Origin: Desulfobacterales bacterium CG23_combo_of_CG06-09_8_20_14_all_51_8 | GTDB taxonomy: Bacteria > Desulfobacterota > Desulfobacteria > Desulfobacterales > Desulfosalsimonadaceae | NCBI GenBank assembly: GCA_002772195.1 | Contig: PCSG01000329.1 | Coordinates: forward strand, 1-7,426 | Reading direction: 5' to 3' | DNA length: 7,426 nucleotides | Part shown: positions 1 to 7,200 of the stretch, in pieces | How the letters are laid out: every line of letters begins with the position of its first letter | Numbering within the stretch: position 1 is the first letter of the stretch | Program-made: the position numbers and the translations under genes | The notes under the pieces: generated by a model | The model's input: only the letters and a program-made list of their open reading frames with translations | Databases searched by the model: none | Told to the model about the DNA's origin: nothing

Positions 1-1
1 G

Positions 2-2926
2 CCGTCCATCGGCGGCGTCATGTCCCAGCTCGACAAAACCTTTCCCACCAACGACTGCTCCATGTGCATCATGTCCCCGAAGCTGGTGGAAGTGGGGCGG
101 CACCCGAATATTGAACTCATCACCCTGGCGGAAGTCACGGCGGTGAGGGGCGAAAAAGGCGATTTTCATGTCGATATTCATCAAAAGCCCCGGTATATCG
201 ACATCACCAAATGCATCGCCTGCGGGGAATGCACGAAAAAATGTCCGAAAAAGGTCGACGACGTTTACAACGCCAGCCTTGTCAAACGAAAAGCGATTTA
301 TGTGCCGTATCCCCAGTCTGTTCCGCTGAAATACGCCATTGACGGGGACAACTGCCTGCAGATCACCAAGGGGAAATGCGGCAGTTGCGCCAAAACCTGC
401 CCGGCGGGGGCCATCAATTATGAGGACAAGGCAAAAGACTTCACGGTTGACGTGGGGGCCATCATCCTTGCCCCTGGTTTTTCCGCGTTTAATCCCAAAG
501 GCATGGACAACTTAAATTATGGCCGGCATCCGGACATCCTGACCTCCCTGGAATTTGAACGCATGCTGTCCGCATCCGGCCCCACTTCCGGGCACTTGGC
601 CCGGATTTCCGATCACCAGGAACCCAAAAAAATCGCCTGGCTTCAGTGTGTGGGGTCGCGGGATTCCAATCAGTGCGGCAACGCCTACTGCTCGTCCGTG
701 TGCTGCATGTATGCCATCAAACAGGCCATCATCGCCAAGGAACACGCGCCATATCCATTGGACTGCACCATTTTTTTCATGGACATGCGCACCCACGGCA
801 AGGGGTTTGAGGCCTGCTATAATGAGGCGAAACACAAGCACGGGATTGATTTCAAGCGTTCCCGGGTCCATTCAGTGCTTCCAGACCCCGTCACCGGCGC
901 GTTGATGCTGCGGTATGTGGGCGAGGACGGCGCGGCGCATGACGATGGCTACGATATGGTGGTTCTCTCGGTGGGTCTCGAAATCCCCGAAGAATTGCGA
1001 AATCTTGCGGGAAAACTTTCCGTGGACCTGATGCCCAGCGGTTTTTGCCGCACAAGCACATTTTCACCGGTATCCACCTCCCGGGACGGGATTTACGTGT
1101 GCGGCGTTTTTCAGGGCCCCAAGGACATCCCGCAATCTGTTATCGAAGCCGGGGGCGCGGCCATGATGGCCGGCGCGGACCTGTGTCCGAGCCGGCATAC
1201 GCTGACGAAAAGCGTGGCAAAGCCCATGGAAACCGATATCCGGGGAGAATCGCCCCGCATCGGCGTGTTCGTCTGCCATTGCGGCATCAACATCAGCAGC
1301 GTGGTGGATGTGCCCGCAGTCCGGGATTACGCGTGCACCCTGCCCAATGTGGCCTACGTGGACGACAACCTCTACACCTGTTCCCAGGACACCCAGGATA
1401 CCATGACCCGCATTATCCGGGAGCAGCACTTGAACCGGATTATTGTGGCGGCCTGTTCTCCCAAAACCCACGAGCCCCTGTTTCAGGAAACCCTGATTAA
1501 TGCGGGACTCAACAAATATTTGCTGGAATTTGTCAATATCCGGAACCAGGATTCGTGGGTCCACCGGAACAATCCGGCTATGGCCACTGCCAAGGCCAAG
1601 GACCTGGTGCGGATGGCGGCGGCGAAAGCTTCTCAACTGGAGTCCCTGGCTGAGGCGTGGCTGGATATCAATCAGCGGGCCCTGGTGATCGGCGGCGGAA
1701 TTTCCGGCTTGTCAGCGGCAAAGGCCCTGTCCCGTCAGGGATACCAAGTGAGCCTCATTGAACGCGCCAAGGTTCTCGGGGGCCAGGCTCGGAAAATTTA
1801 TCAGACCGCCCAGAGAGAAGACGTGGGCGAACAGCTCAACGATCTGATCGCTTCTGTTGCGTCAGACGACAATATCACCATTTATAATAATGCCGAACTC
1901 ACGGGCGTGGATGGGTTTGTGGGGAATTTCACCGCAACGGTTCGCCAAAATAGTGAAAGCATCACCATCCAGCACGGGGTCGCGGTGATCGCCACCGGCG
2001 CATCGGAACATAAGCCCAGTGAATATCTCTACGGAAAAGACCCGCGGGTCATCACCGGTCTGGAACTGGATGAACGCCTGAAGTTCAAATCTCCGGCCCT
2101 GCGAGACATTAAGAGCGCGGTGTTTATTCAATGCGTGGGTTCCCGTGAACCTGGTCGGCCCTATTGCTCCCGGATCTGCTGCACCCATTCGGTCCTTTCG
2201 GCCCTGCATTTAAAAGAAATCAACCCTGAAACCAGCGTCTATGTCCTGTATCGCGATATCCGGACCTACGGGGAGCGGGAAAACCTCTACAAACAGGCCA
2301 GGGAAAAAGGGGTGATTTTTATCCGCTATGATCTGGACCGCAAGCCGGATGTCTCGACAATGGCAACGGGCCTGGATGTGCGGGTGCATGATCCGATTCT
2401 AAACAGGGACATTTCCATTGAAACCGATCTCCTGGTTCTGGCCGCGGCGATTGTGCCGAACACGGATGAGAAACTGGCCCAGTTTTTCAAGGTGCCGGTC
2501 AATGAAGACGGTTTTTTTGTGGAAGCCCATGTGAAACTGAGTCCCTCGTCTTTTGCCACGGACGGCGTGTTTCTTTGCGGCATGGCCCATTACCCCAAAC
2601 CCATCGACGAATCCATTGCCCAGGCCATGGCCGCTGCTTCCTGTGCCGTCACCCTGCTGGCCAAAAAAACCATCAACACCAGCGGTATCGTGGCGGAAGC
2701 AAACGTAAGAGACTGCGCGGGATGCGGCACCTGTGTCGCGGTCTGTCCCTATGGCGCGCCATCCATGCGAACCAGCGGCCAGTTTGCCGGAAAAGCGGAA
2801 ATCAATCCGGTATTGTGCAAGGGCTGCGGGGCCTGTGTGGCGTCCTGCCGGTCCGGGGCGCTGGTGTTGAAGGGATTTAATGACGGCCAGATCATGTCCA
2901 TGATTTCTGCAGCAGGGTTGAGATAA
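2..2926 (+). CDS. hdrA: Double HdrA-like FAD/iron-sulfur protein (5' partial)
   Basis: Heterodisulfide reductase subunit A-like flavoprotein that moves electrons between flavin and [4Fe-4S] clusters in the cytoplasm. The frame is open from base 2, and the ATG at 20 lies inside the conserved GGVMSQLDKTFPTNDCSMC stretch, so the true start is upstream. Numbering from base 2, 974 residues are visible. Module 1 has CSMC (19-22), ferredoxin motif 1 (Cys 71, 74, 77, 81), ferredoxin motif 2 (Cys 118, 126, 129, 133) and the HdrA signature CVGSR...YCSSVCC (from 216). Module 2 begins with the HdrA N-terminal-type domain (CHCG at 425-428, Cys 460, Cys 485). It continues with a second FAD motif GGGISG (564-569), a second CVGSR...YCSRICC (from 711) and two C-terminal ferredoxin motifs (Cys 905/908/911/915 and 939/942/945/949). 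The protein is therefore two HdrA units in one chain, as in BamE-type and other bacterial HdrA proteins. It ends with TAA, 27 bp before mvhD. The family is certain; the partner and substrate are not visible. Confidence 0.93.
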   Translation, partial: PSIGGVMSQLDKTFPTNDCSMCIMSPKLVEVGRHPNIELITLAEVTAVRGEKGDFHVDIHQKPRYIDITKCIACGECTKKCPKKVDDVYNASLVKRKAIYVPYPQSVPLKYAIDGDNCLQITKGKCGSCAKTCPAGAINYEDKAKDFTVDVGAIILAPGFSAFNPKGMDNLNYGRHPDILTSLEFERMLSASGPTSGHLARISDHQEPKKIAWLQCVGSRDSNQCGNAYCSSVCCMYAIKQAIIAKEHAPYPLDCTIFFMDMRTHGKGFEACYNEAKHKHGIDFKRSRVHSVLPDPVTGALMLRYVGEDGAAHDDGYDMVVLSVGLEIPEELRNLAGKLSVDLMPSGFCRTSTFSPVSTSRDGIYVCGVFQGPKDIPQSVIEAGGAAMMAGADLCPSRHTLTKSVAKPMETDIRGESPRIGVFVCHCGINISSVVDVPAVRDYACTLPNVAYVDDNLYTCSQDTQDTMTRIIREQHLNRIIVAACSPKTHEPLFQETLINAGLNKYLLEFVNIRNQDSWVHRNNPAMATAKAKDLVRMAAAKASQLESLAEAWLDINQRALVIGGGISGLSAAKALSRQGYQVSLIERAKVLGGQARKIYQTAQREDVGEQLNDLIASVASDDNITIYNNAELTGVDGFVGNFTATVRQNSESITIQHGVAVIATGASEHKPSEYLYGKDPRVITGLELDERLKFKSPALRDIKSAVFIQCVGSREPGRPYCSRICCTHSVLSALHLKEINPETSVYVLYRDIRTYGERENLYKQAREKGVIFIRYDLDRKPDVSTMATGLDVRVHDPILNRDISIETDLLVLAAAIVPNTDEKLAQFFKVPVNEDGFFVEAHVKLSPSSFATDGVFLCGMAHYPKPIDESIAQAMAAASCAVTLLAKKTINTSGIVAEANVRDCAGCGTCVAVCPYGAPSMRTSGQFAGKAEINPVLCKGCGACVASCRSGALVLKGFNDGQIMSMISAAGLR

Positions 2927-2940
2927 AATTTAAAATTTTA

Positions 2941-2945
2941 AGGAG
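2941..2945 (+). promoter_or_regulatory. Ribosome binding site of mvhD-like gene
   Basis: AGGAG lies 8 nt upstream of the ATG at 2954, within a 27-bp gap that is otherwise AT-rich. The short gap without a terminator suggests co-transcription with the preceding HdrA gene. Confidence 0.8.
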
Positions 2946-2953
2946 AACATACC

Positions 2954-3409
2954 ATGTCTGACTTTGAACCAAAAATCATCGCGTTTTTCTGTAACTGGTG
3001 TACTTACGGGGCCGCAGATCTGGCTGGCGTCAGCCGGATGGAATACCCGCCCAATATCCGGGTGATCCGGATTCCGTGCAGCGGCCGGGTCAGCCCCAAA
3101 TTCATCCTGTCGGCGTTTCGCGAAGGCGCGGACGGGGTCTGGGTGTCGGGCTGCCATCCGGGAGACTGCCATTATATCGAGGGCAATTATTACGCCCGCC
3201 GCAAATTCGCCTTATTTAAAAATCTGCTGGAACATACGGGGATTGAACCGGGGCGGCTGCATTTTTCATGGATATCCTCAGCCGAATCCACCAAATTCGT
3301 CGCCGTGGTCAATGAGGTTGTGTCCGCAGTTAAAGCCCTGGGGCCGGCCAAGCGAATGATCAAGCAAGACCCAATCACCACATTTTCATCAACCAGCACT
3401 GCTTTATAA
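2954..3409 (+). CDS. mvhD: MvhD/FlpD-family hydrogenase iron-sulfur subunit
   Basis: Small [2Fe-2S] protein of the MvhD/FlpD family (151 aa, near the usual 130-150). In methanogens MvhD connects the hydrogenase MvhAG to HdrA. In sulfate reducers and syntrophs homologues connect HdrA to other donors such as formate dehydrogenase, FlxABCD or Bam complexes. Visible motifs are FFCNWCTYGAADLAG near the N-terminus (Cys 13 and 16), IPCSGRVSPKF (Cys 42) and SGCHPGDCHY (Cys 67 and 72). All five conserved cysteine positions are Cys; some relatives have selenocysteine at one of them. The Ser/Thr-rich C-terminal tail (about residues 138-151) is not a recognised domain. Its place directly after the double HdrA, with a good ribosome binding site, supports a direct electron-transfer partnership. 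The external donor is not in the window. Confidence 0.93.
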   Translation: MSDFEPKIIAFFCNWCTYGAADLAGVSRMEYPPNIRVIRIPCSGRVSPKFILSAFREGADGVWVSGCHPGDCHYIEGNYYARRKFALFKNLLEHTGIEPGRLHFSWISSAESTKFVAVVNEVVSAVKALGPAKRMIKQDPITTFSSTSTAL

Positions 3410-3426
3410 AGGTAATGTTCCACAAT

Positions 3427-3454
3427 TCCAAAATCCAAATTCCAAAATCCAAAA
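3427..3454 (+). repeat. Four tandem heptamers of TCCAAAA type
   Basis: Four consecutive 7-mers occupy the gap between mvhD and the DUF1573 gene: TCCAAAA (3427-3433), TCCAAAT (3434-3440), TCCAAAA (3441-3447) and TCCAAAA (3448-3454), followed by TC. Equivalently, a 16-nt unit recurs with a 14-nt period. If translated, the tract yields a low-complexity peptide (NSKIQIPKSKI), which argues that an upstream ATG at 3415 is not the real start of the next gene. Short heptamer tandems of this kind resemble the dispersed intergenic heptamer repeats known from some bacteria. Whether this one is dispersed in the genome cannot be seen here. Confidence 0.85.
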
Positions 3455-3459
3455 TCTTT

Positions 3460-3466
3460 AAGGAGG
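3460..3466 (+). promoter_or_regulatory. Ribosome binding site fixing the DUF1573 start
   Basis: AAGGAGG, a near-perfect Shine-Dalgarno sequence, lies 5 nt before the ATG at 3472. It selects this ATG over the in-frame ATG at 3415, which lacks such a site and would add a peptide encoded by the heptamer repeat ahead of a normal signal peptide. Confidence 0.88.
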
Positions 3467-3471
3467 TTCTC

Positions 3472-4173
3472 ATGAAAAAAAACATCGTTATCGCCATTAT
3501 CCTGCTGGTCTTTTCAGCGATCCCGTCTTATGCGGCCGATCAATCGGCGTCGGCTGCCCAGGGCTTACCTTCGGCCGTCATCAAGGACAACAAATACGAA
3601 TTTAAACCGGTGATGGAAGGCACCCAAGTGGTTCATGAATTTATCGTTGAAAATGCCGGAACCGCACCTCTGCAAATTGAACGCATTCAAACCGGATGCG
3701 GATGCACCACAGCGGACTTTACCCGCGCCATCCCGCCGGGCGGCAAGGGCAACGTCACCATCAAGGCCAATACCAATGGCTATGGCGGCAGTGTATTTAA
3801 CCGGCATATCTCTGTGTATACCAATGATCCGAAGAACCCCGCCATGAGTCTTTTCATGACCGGACCGGTAGAGAAATTCGCCGACATTACCCCTCCCACC
3901 GCGGTGTTGAGAGGCAACGCGGATAAATCCATAGAAACTAGGGTATCTGTCAAGCCGGATACAAAACATCCGTTTAAGATTGTCGAATCTCATATGGAGA
4001 AATCCCTTGAAGGCAAAATCGAATACAGCCTGATAACCCTTGAAAACGGTTATGTGCTGCAGATTAAAAACAGCCTGCATACCGCCGGTCAATATTTTGG
4101 CCGTATTATTTTAAAAACAGACAATCCCGACAAACCGGAGATTCCGATTACAGTAACGGGAAGAATCGGCTGA
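3472..4173 (+). CDS. Exported DUF1573 domain protein
   Basis: Secreted or periplasmic protein of 233 aa of unknown function. The N-terminus is a classic Sec signal peptide: MKKN, a hydrophobic core at about 5-17, and a likely cleavage after SYA (residue 21). The mature part begins with a DUF1573 domain (about 40-140). It shows the EFIVENAGTAPLQIERI strand pattern, the family motif GCGCT at 75-79 (Cys 76 and 78), IPPGGKGNVTIK and a YTNDP turn. DUF1573 has an immunoglobulin-like beta-sandwich fold. A second beta-rich region (about 145-233) ends in ILKTDNPDKPEIPITV, which resembles a second such domain. The start at 3472 is preferred because of the strong ribosome binding site. An exported protein between genes for cytoplasmic electron-transfer proteins is unexpected. 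It may be a passenger in the operon or have a link not evident from sequence. The stop is TGA. Confidence 0.85.
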   Translation: MKKNIVIAIILLVFSAIPSYAADQSASAAQGLPSAVIKDNKYEFKPVMEGTQVVHEFIVENAGTAPLQIERIQTGCGCTTADFTRAIPPGGKGNVTIKANTNGYGGSVFNRHISVYTNDPKNPAMSLFMTGPVEKFADITPPTAVLRGNADKSIETRVSVKPDTKHPFKIVESHMEKSLEGKIEYSLITLENGYVLQIKNSLHTAGQYFGRIILKTDNPDKPEIPITVTGRIG

Positions 4174-4200
4174 TCCGCTATAACCCCGGAGAGAATCGGC
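4162..4200 (+). repeat. Direct repeat AGAATCGGC, 30 bp apart
   Basis: The nonamer AGAATCGGC occurs at 4162-4170, covering the last codons of the DUF1573 gene, and again at 4192-4200 in the intergenic region. The wider 14-nt blocks 4157-4170 and 4187-4200 match at 12 of 14 positions. Both copies contain GAATCGG, which is complementary to CCGATTC at 4226-4232, so either copy could form the stem with that segment. Confidence 0.6.
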
Positions 4201-4232
4201 ACGTAGGGGAAGGCTTTATGCCCTCCCGATTC
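4193..4232 (+). other. Potential hairpin in the leader of the second HdrA gene
   Basis: GAATCGG (4193-4199) is perfectly complementary to CCGATTC (4226-4232), and an inner AGGG (4205-4208) can pair with CCCT (4221-4224). The structure lies between the DUF1573 stop and the HdrA start. No T-run follows the 3' arm, so it is not a standard intrinsic terminator. It could be an mRNA processing or stability element, a leader structure, or chance. Confidence 0.4.
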
Positions 4233-4256
4233 GGGCTGTCTTACACATATCACAAT

Positions 4257-4261
4257 GGAGG
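4257..4261 (+). promoter_or_regulatory. Ribosome binding site fixing the second HdrA start
   Basis: GGAGG lies 8 nt before the ATG at 4270. The alternative in-frame ATG at 4255 overlaps this site and has no Shine-Dalgarno sequence of its own, so translation most likely begins at 4270 (MANPNIEQ). Confidence 0.75.
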
Positions 4262-4269
4262 CTGAGAAA

Positions 4270-7200
4270 ATGGCAAATCCAAATATTGAGCAAGTCAGCG
4301 GCCAACCCGACGTTTCGCCCGACGTTTCGCCAATCGTTTCGCCCATCGGGGCGGTCATGGTGGTGGGCGGCGGCATCGCCGGGATCCAGGCATCCCTGGA
4401 TCTGGCGAACTCCGGATATCTGGTGCATCTGGTGGAGGAAAAACCAGCCATCGGCGGCGTTATGGCCCAGCTCGACAAAACGTTTCCCACCAACGACTGC
4501 TCCATGTGTGTAATTTCGCCCAAGCTGGTGGAGGCGGGCCGCCATTTGAATATCAATTTGCTCACCACCACCGAGGTGGTTTCCATTGCCGGAGAAGCGG
4601 GGAGTTTTGAAGTGACCCTGCTTCAGCATCCCCGGTATATCGACATCGCCAAATGCACCTCCTGCGGCGAATGCGCCAAGGTTTGCCCCATTGAAGTCCC
4701 CAATCTCTTTGACATGGGTCTGGGAAAACGAAAAGCCGCCTTCAAGCTTTATCCCCAGGGCATGCCCGGCGCTTATGCCATTGACAAAATAGGCACGGCT
4801 CCCTGCAAGGCCACGTGCCCTGCTCATGTCAGTATCCAGGGTTATATCGCCCTGATCCATCAGGGAAAATACGCGGAAGCCTTAAAATTATTTAAACAGG
4901 ACCATCCCTTTCCCGGCATCTGCGGACGGGTCTGCCATCACCCCTGCGAAGGCATCTGTACACGGGGCGGATATGACGAGCCCCTGGCCATCCGGGAACT
5001 GCACCGGTTTCTGGCGGACTAGGAGCACACCCAGAAATCACGTTACGTTCCCTCAGTGCCTGAAAAAAGGGAGGAAAAAATCGCCATTATCGGCTCCGGG
5101 CCTGCGGGTCTGGCAGCCGCTTATTTTCTCGCGCTTCAGGGATACGGCGTCACTGTCTTTGAAAAGCTGCCCGTGGCCGGCGGCATGATGGCAGTGGGCA
5201 TTCCCGAATACCGGCTGCCCCGCCACATTTTGAAAGGTGAAATCGGCACCATCGAAAAGATGGGGGTGGTCATTAAAACAGGCGTTACTTTCGGCAGGGA
5301 CATCACCCTGGACCGTTTGAAGTCAGACGGATTTTCCGCCGTATTCATGGCCATCGGTCTGCACGGAGGAAGGCGGCTGGGGGTTCCCAACGAAGAAGCC
5401 GAAGGTGTACTTCAGGGGGTTGATTTTTTAAGAGACATTGCCCTCGGAAACCCGGTTTCCATCGGCAAGGATGTGCTCGTTATCGGCGGCGGCAATGTGG
5501 CCATTGACGTGGCCCTTTGCGCCAAGCGCAAGGGCGCGGAAAACGTCACACTAATCTGCCTGGAAGCCAGAGACAAAATGCCCGCCTGGGAGCATGAAAT
5601 CCGGGAAGCCCTGGAAGGAGACATCAAGATCGTCAACAATTTCGGGCCAAAGGATTTTTTCATCGACGCATCCAACCGGGTGTCCGGCATTGAGTTTAAA
5701 ACCTGCACGGCGGTGTTTGACGAGAACGGCCGGTTCAACCCCAGCTATGACGAATCCGCGTGCCAGGCGTTTTTCGGGGATACCACTATTGTTTCCATTG
5801 GACAAAGCACGAACCGGGAATTTATCAGTGAGCAGGGAATTGAACTTAGCCATGTGGGCGGACTCGTCGCCGATCCGGTCACGCTTCAAACTCCCGTCCC
5901 CTGGGTATTTGCGGGCGGGGACGCTTTCTACGGCCCAAAATCCGTGGTGGATGCCGTGGCCTGCGGCAAGGAAGCCGCAGAAAGCATCCACCGGTTCATC
6001 AATGGCCTGGATTTGCGGGCAAACCGCGAAAAAACATGGGAATATGAAAAACCCGAGGTAGTGGGCGAAGCCCATAAATCCCGGACCACGGTGCGGTGCC
6101 TGGAACCTTCCGCACGGGAATGCAATTTCCTGGAAGTGTCTTTCGGCTACAATGAAAGCGAAGCGCAAAAAGAAGCGGACCGGTGCCTCAAATGCGGCAT
6201 TTGCTCGGAATGCTACCAGTGCGTGCAGGCATGCCTGGCCGGGGCCGTGAATCATGAAATGCTGCCCCGGACCTTAAAAATTCAAGTGGGCGGCGTGATC
6301 CTTGCACCGGGATTTCAGCCATTTGACCCTGTCGGACTGGATTCCTACAGCTATGCGTCCCACCCTAACGTGGTCACCAGTCTTGAGTTTGAGCGCATTC
6401 TTTCCGCATCCGGCCCGTTCCAGGGGCATCTGGTGCGTCTCTCCGACCACCAGGAACCCAAAAAAATCGCATGGCTGCAATGTGTAGGGTCCCGCGACAT
6501 CAACCAGTGCGATCACGCCTATTGCTCATCGGTCTGCTGCATGTACGCGGGCAAACAGGCGGTTATTGCCAAGGAACACAGCCGTCAGAACCTCGACACC
6601 GCCATTTTTTATATGGATATGCGCACCTTCGGCAAGGAATTTGAACGGTACCGGAATCGGGCCGAGAAGGAAAAAGGGGTAAGGTATATCCGGAGCCGGG
6701 TGCATACGGTGACACCTCTTGCGGACGGAAGCTTGCGCCTCCGGTACGTCCTGGAATCCGGCGAGGTGATTGAAGAAATATTTGACATGGTGGTGCTTTC
6801 CATCGGCCTTGCGCCCGGCGCCAAAAATGTTCAGTTGGCCCAACGACTGGGGATTGCTTTAAATGATCACGGGTTTGCCGAAACCCACGGCCTCACCCCG
6901 GTCAGCACGTCCCGACCGGGAATTTATGCCTGCGGCGCGTTTCAGGAGCCCAAGGACATTCCCATGTCGGTGATGGAAGCGTCGGCCGCAGCCGCATTTT
7001 CAACGGGACTGCTGGCCCAAAGCCGGGATACGCTGACACGAGTCAGGCAATTGCCGCCGGAACTGGATGTTTCCGGACTTCAGCCACGGGTGGGCGTGTT
7101 TGTCTGCAACTGCGGCATCAATATCGGCGGCATCGCCGATGTGCCGACGGTCCGGGAATACGCGAAAACCCTTCCCTATGTGGTGCATGTGGAAGACAAC

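Noticed and set aside
626..632. Seven-A run, also found at 6460-6466 in the paralogue, as a programmed frameshift or slippage site
   Set aside because: The run encodes conserved Lys-Lys in EPKKIAW, the zero frame stays open and homologous on both sides, and no functional alternative frame follows.
512..871. Long open frames on the minus strand within the HdrA genes (also 1064-1636, 3565-4092, 5551-6255)
   Set aside because: They are antisense to conserved coding sequence, show no recognisable domains and lack plausible ribosome binding sites. They are typical shadows in GC-rich genes.
3415..3471. Upstream in-frame ATG at 3415 as start of the DUF1573 gene
   Set aside because: It would add 19 residues encoded mostly by the heptamer repeat before a normal signal peptide. 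The ATG at 3472 has a near-perfect ribosome binding site at the right distance.
4148..4184. Possible promoter (TTACAG ... TATAAC) before the second HdrA gene
   Set aside because: The boxes are 25 bp apart, too far for a sigma-70 promoter, and both are weak matches.
4193..4232. Intrinsic terminator after the DUF1573 gene
   Set aside because: The stem is interrupted and no T-run follows its 3' arm.
4255..4269. ATG at 4255 as start of the second HdrA gene
   Set aside because: No Shine-Dalgarno sequence precedes it, and the GGAGG that serves the ATG at 4270 overlaps and follows it.
4973..5188. Overlapping + strand frame across the amber codon as a frameshifted continuation
   Set aside because: Its product has no GltD homology. 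The homologous protein continues in the original frame, so a frameshift is not the explanation for the TAG.
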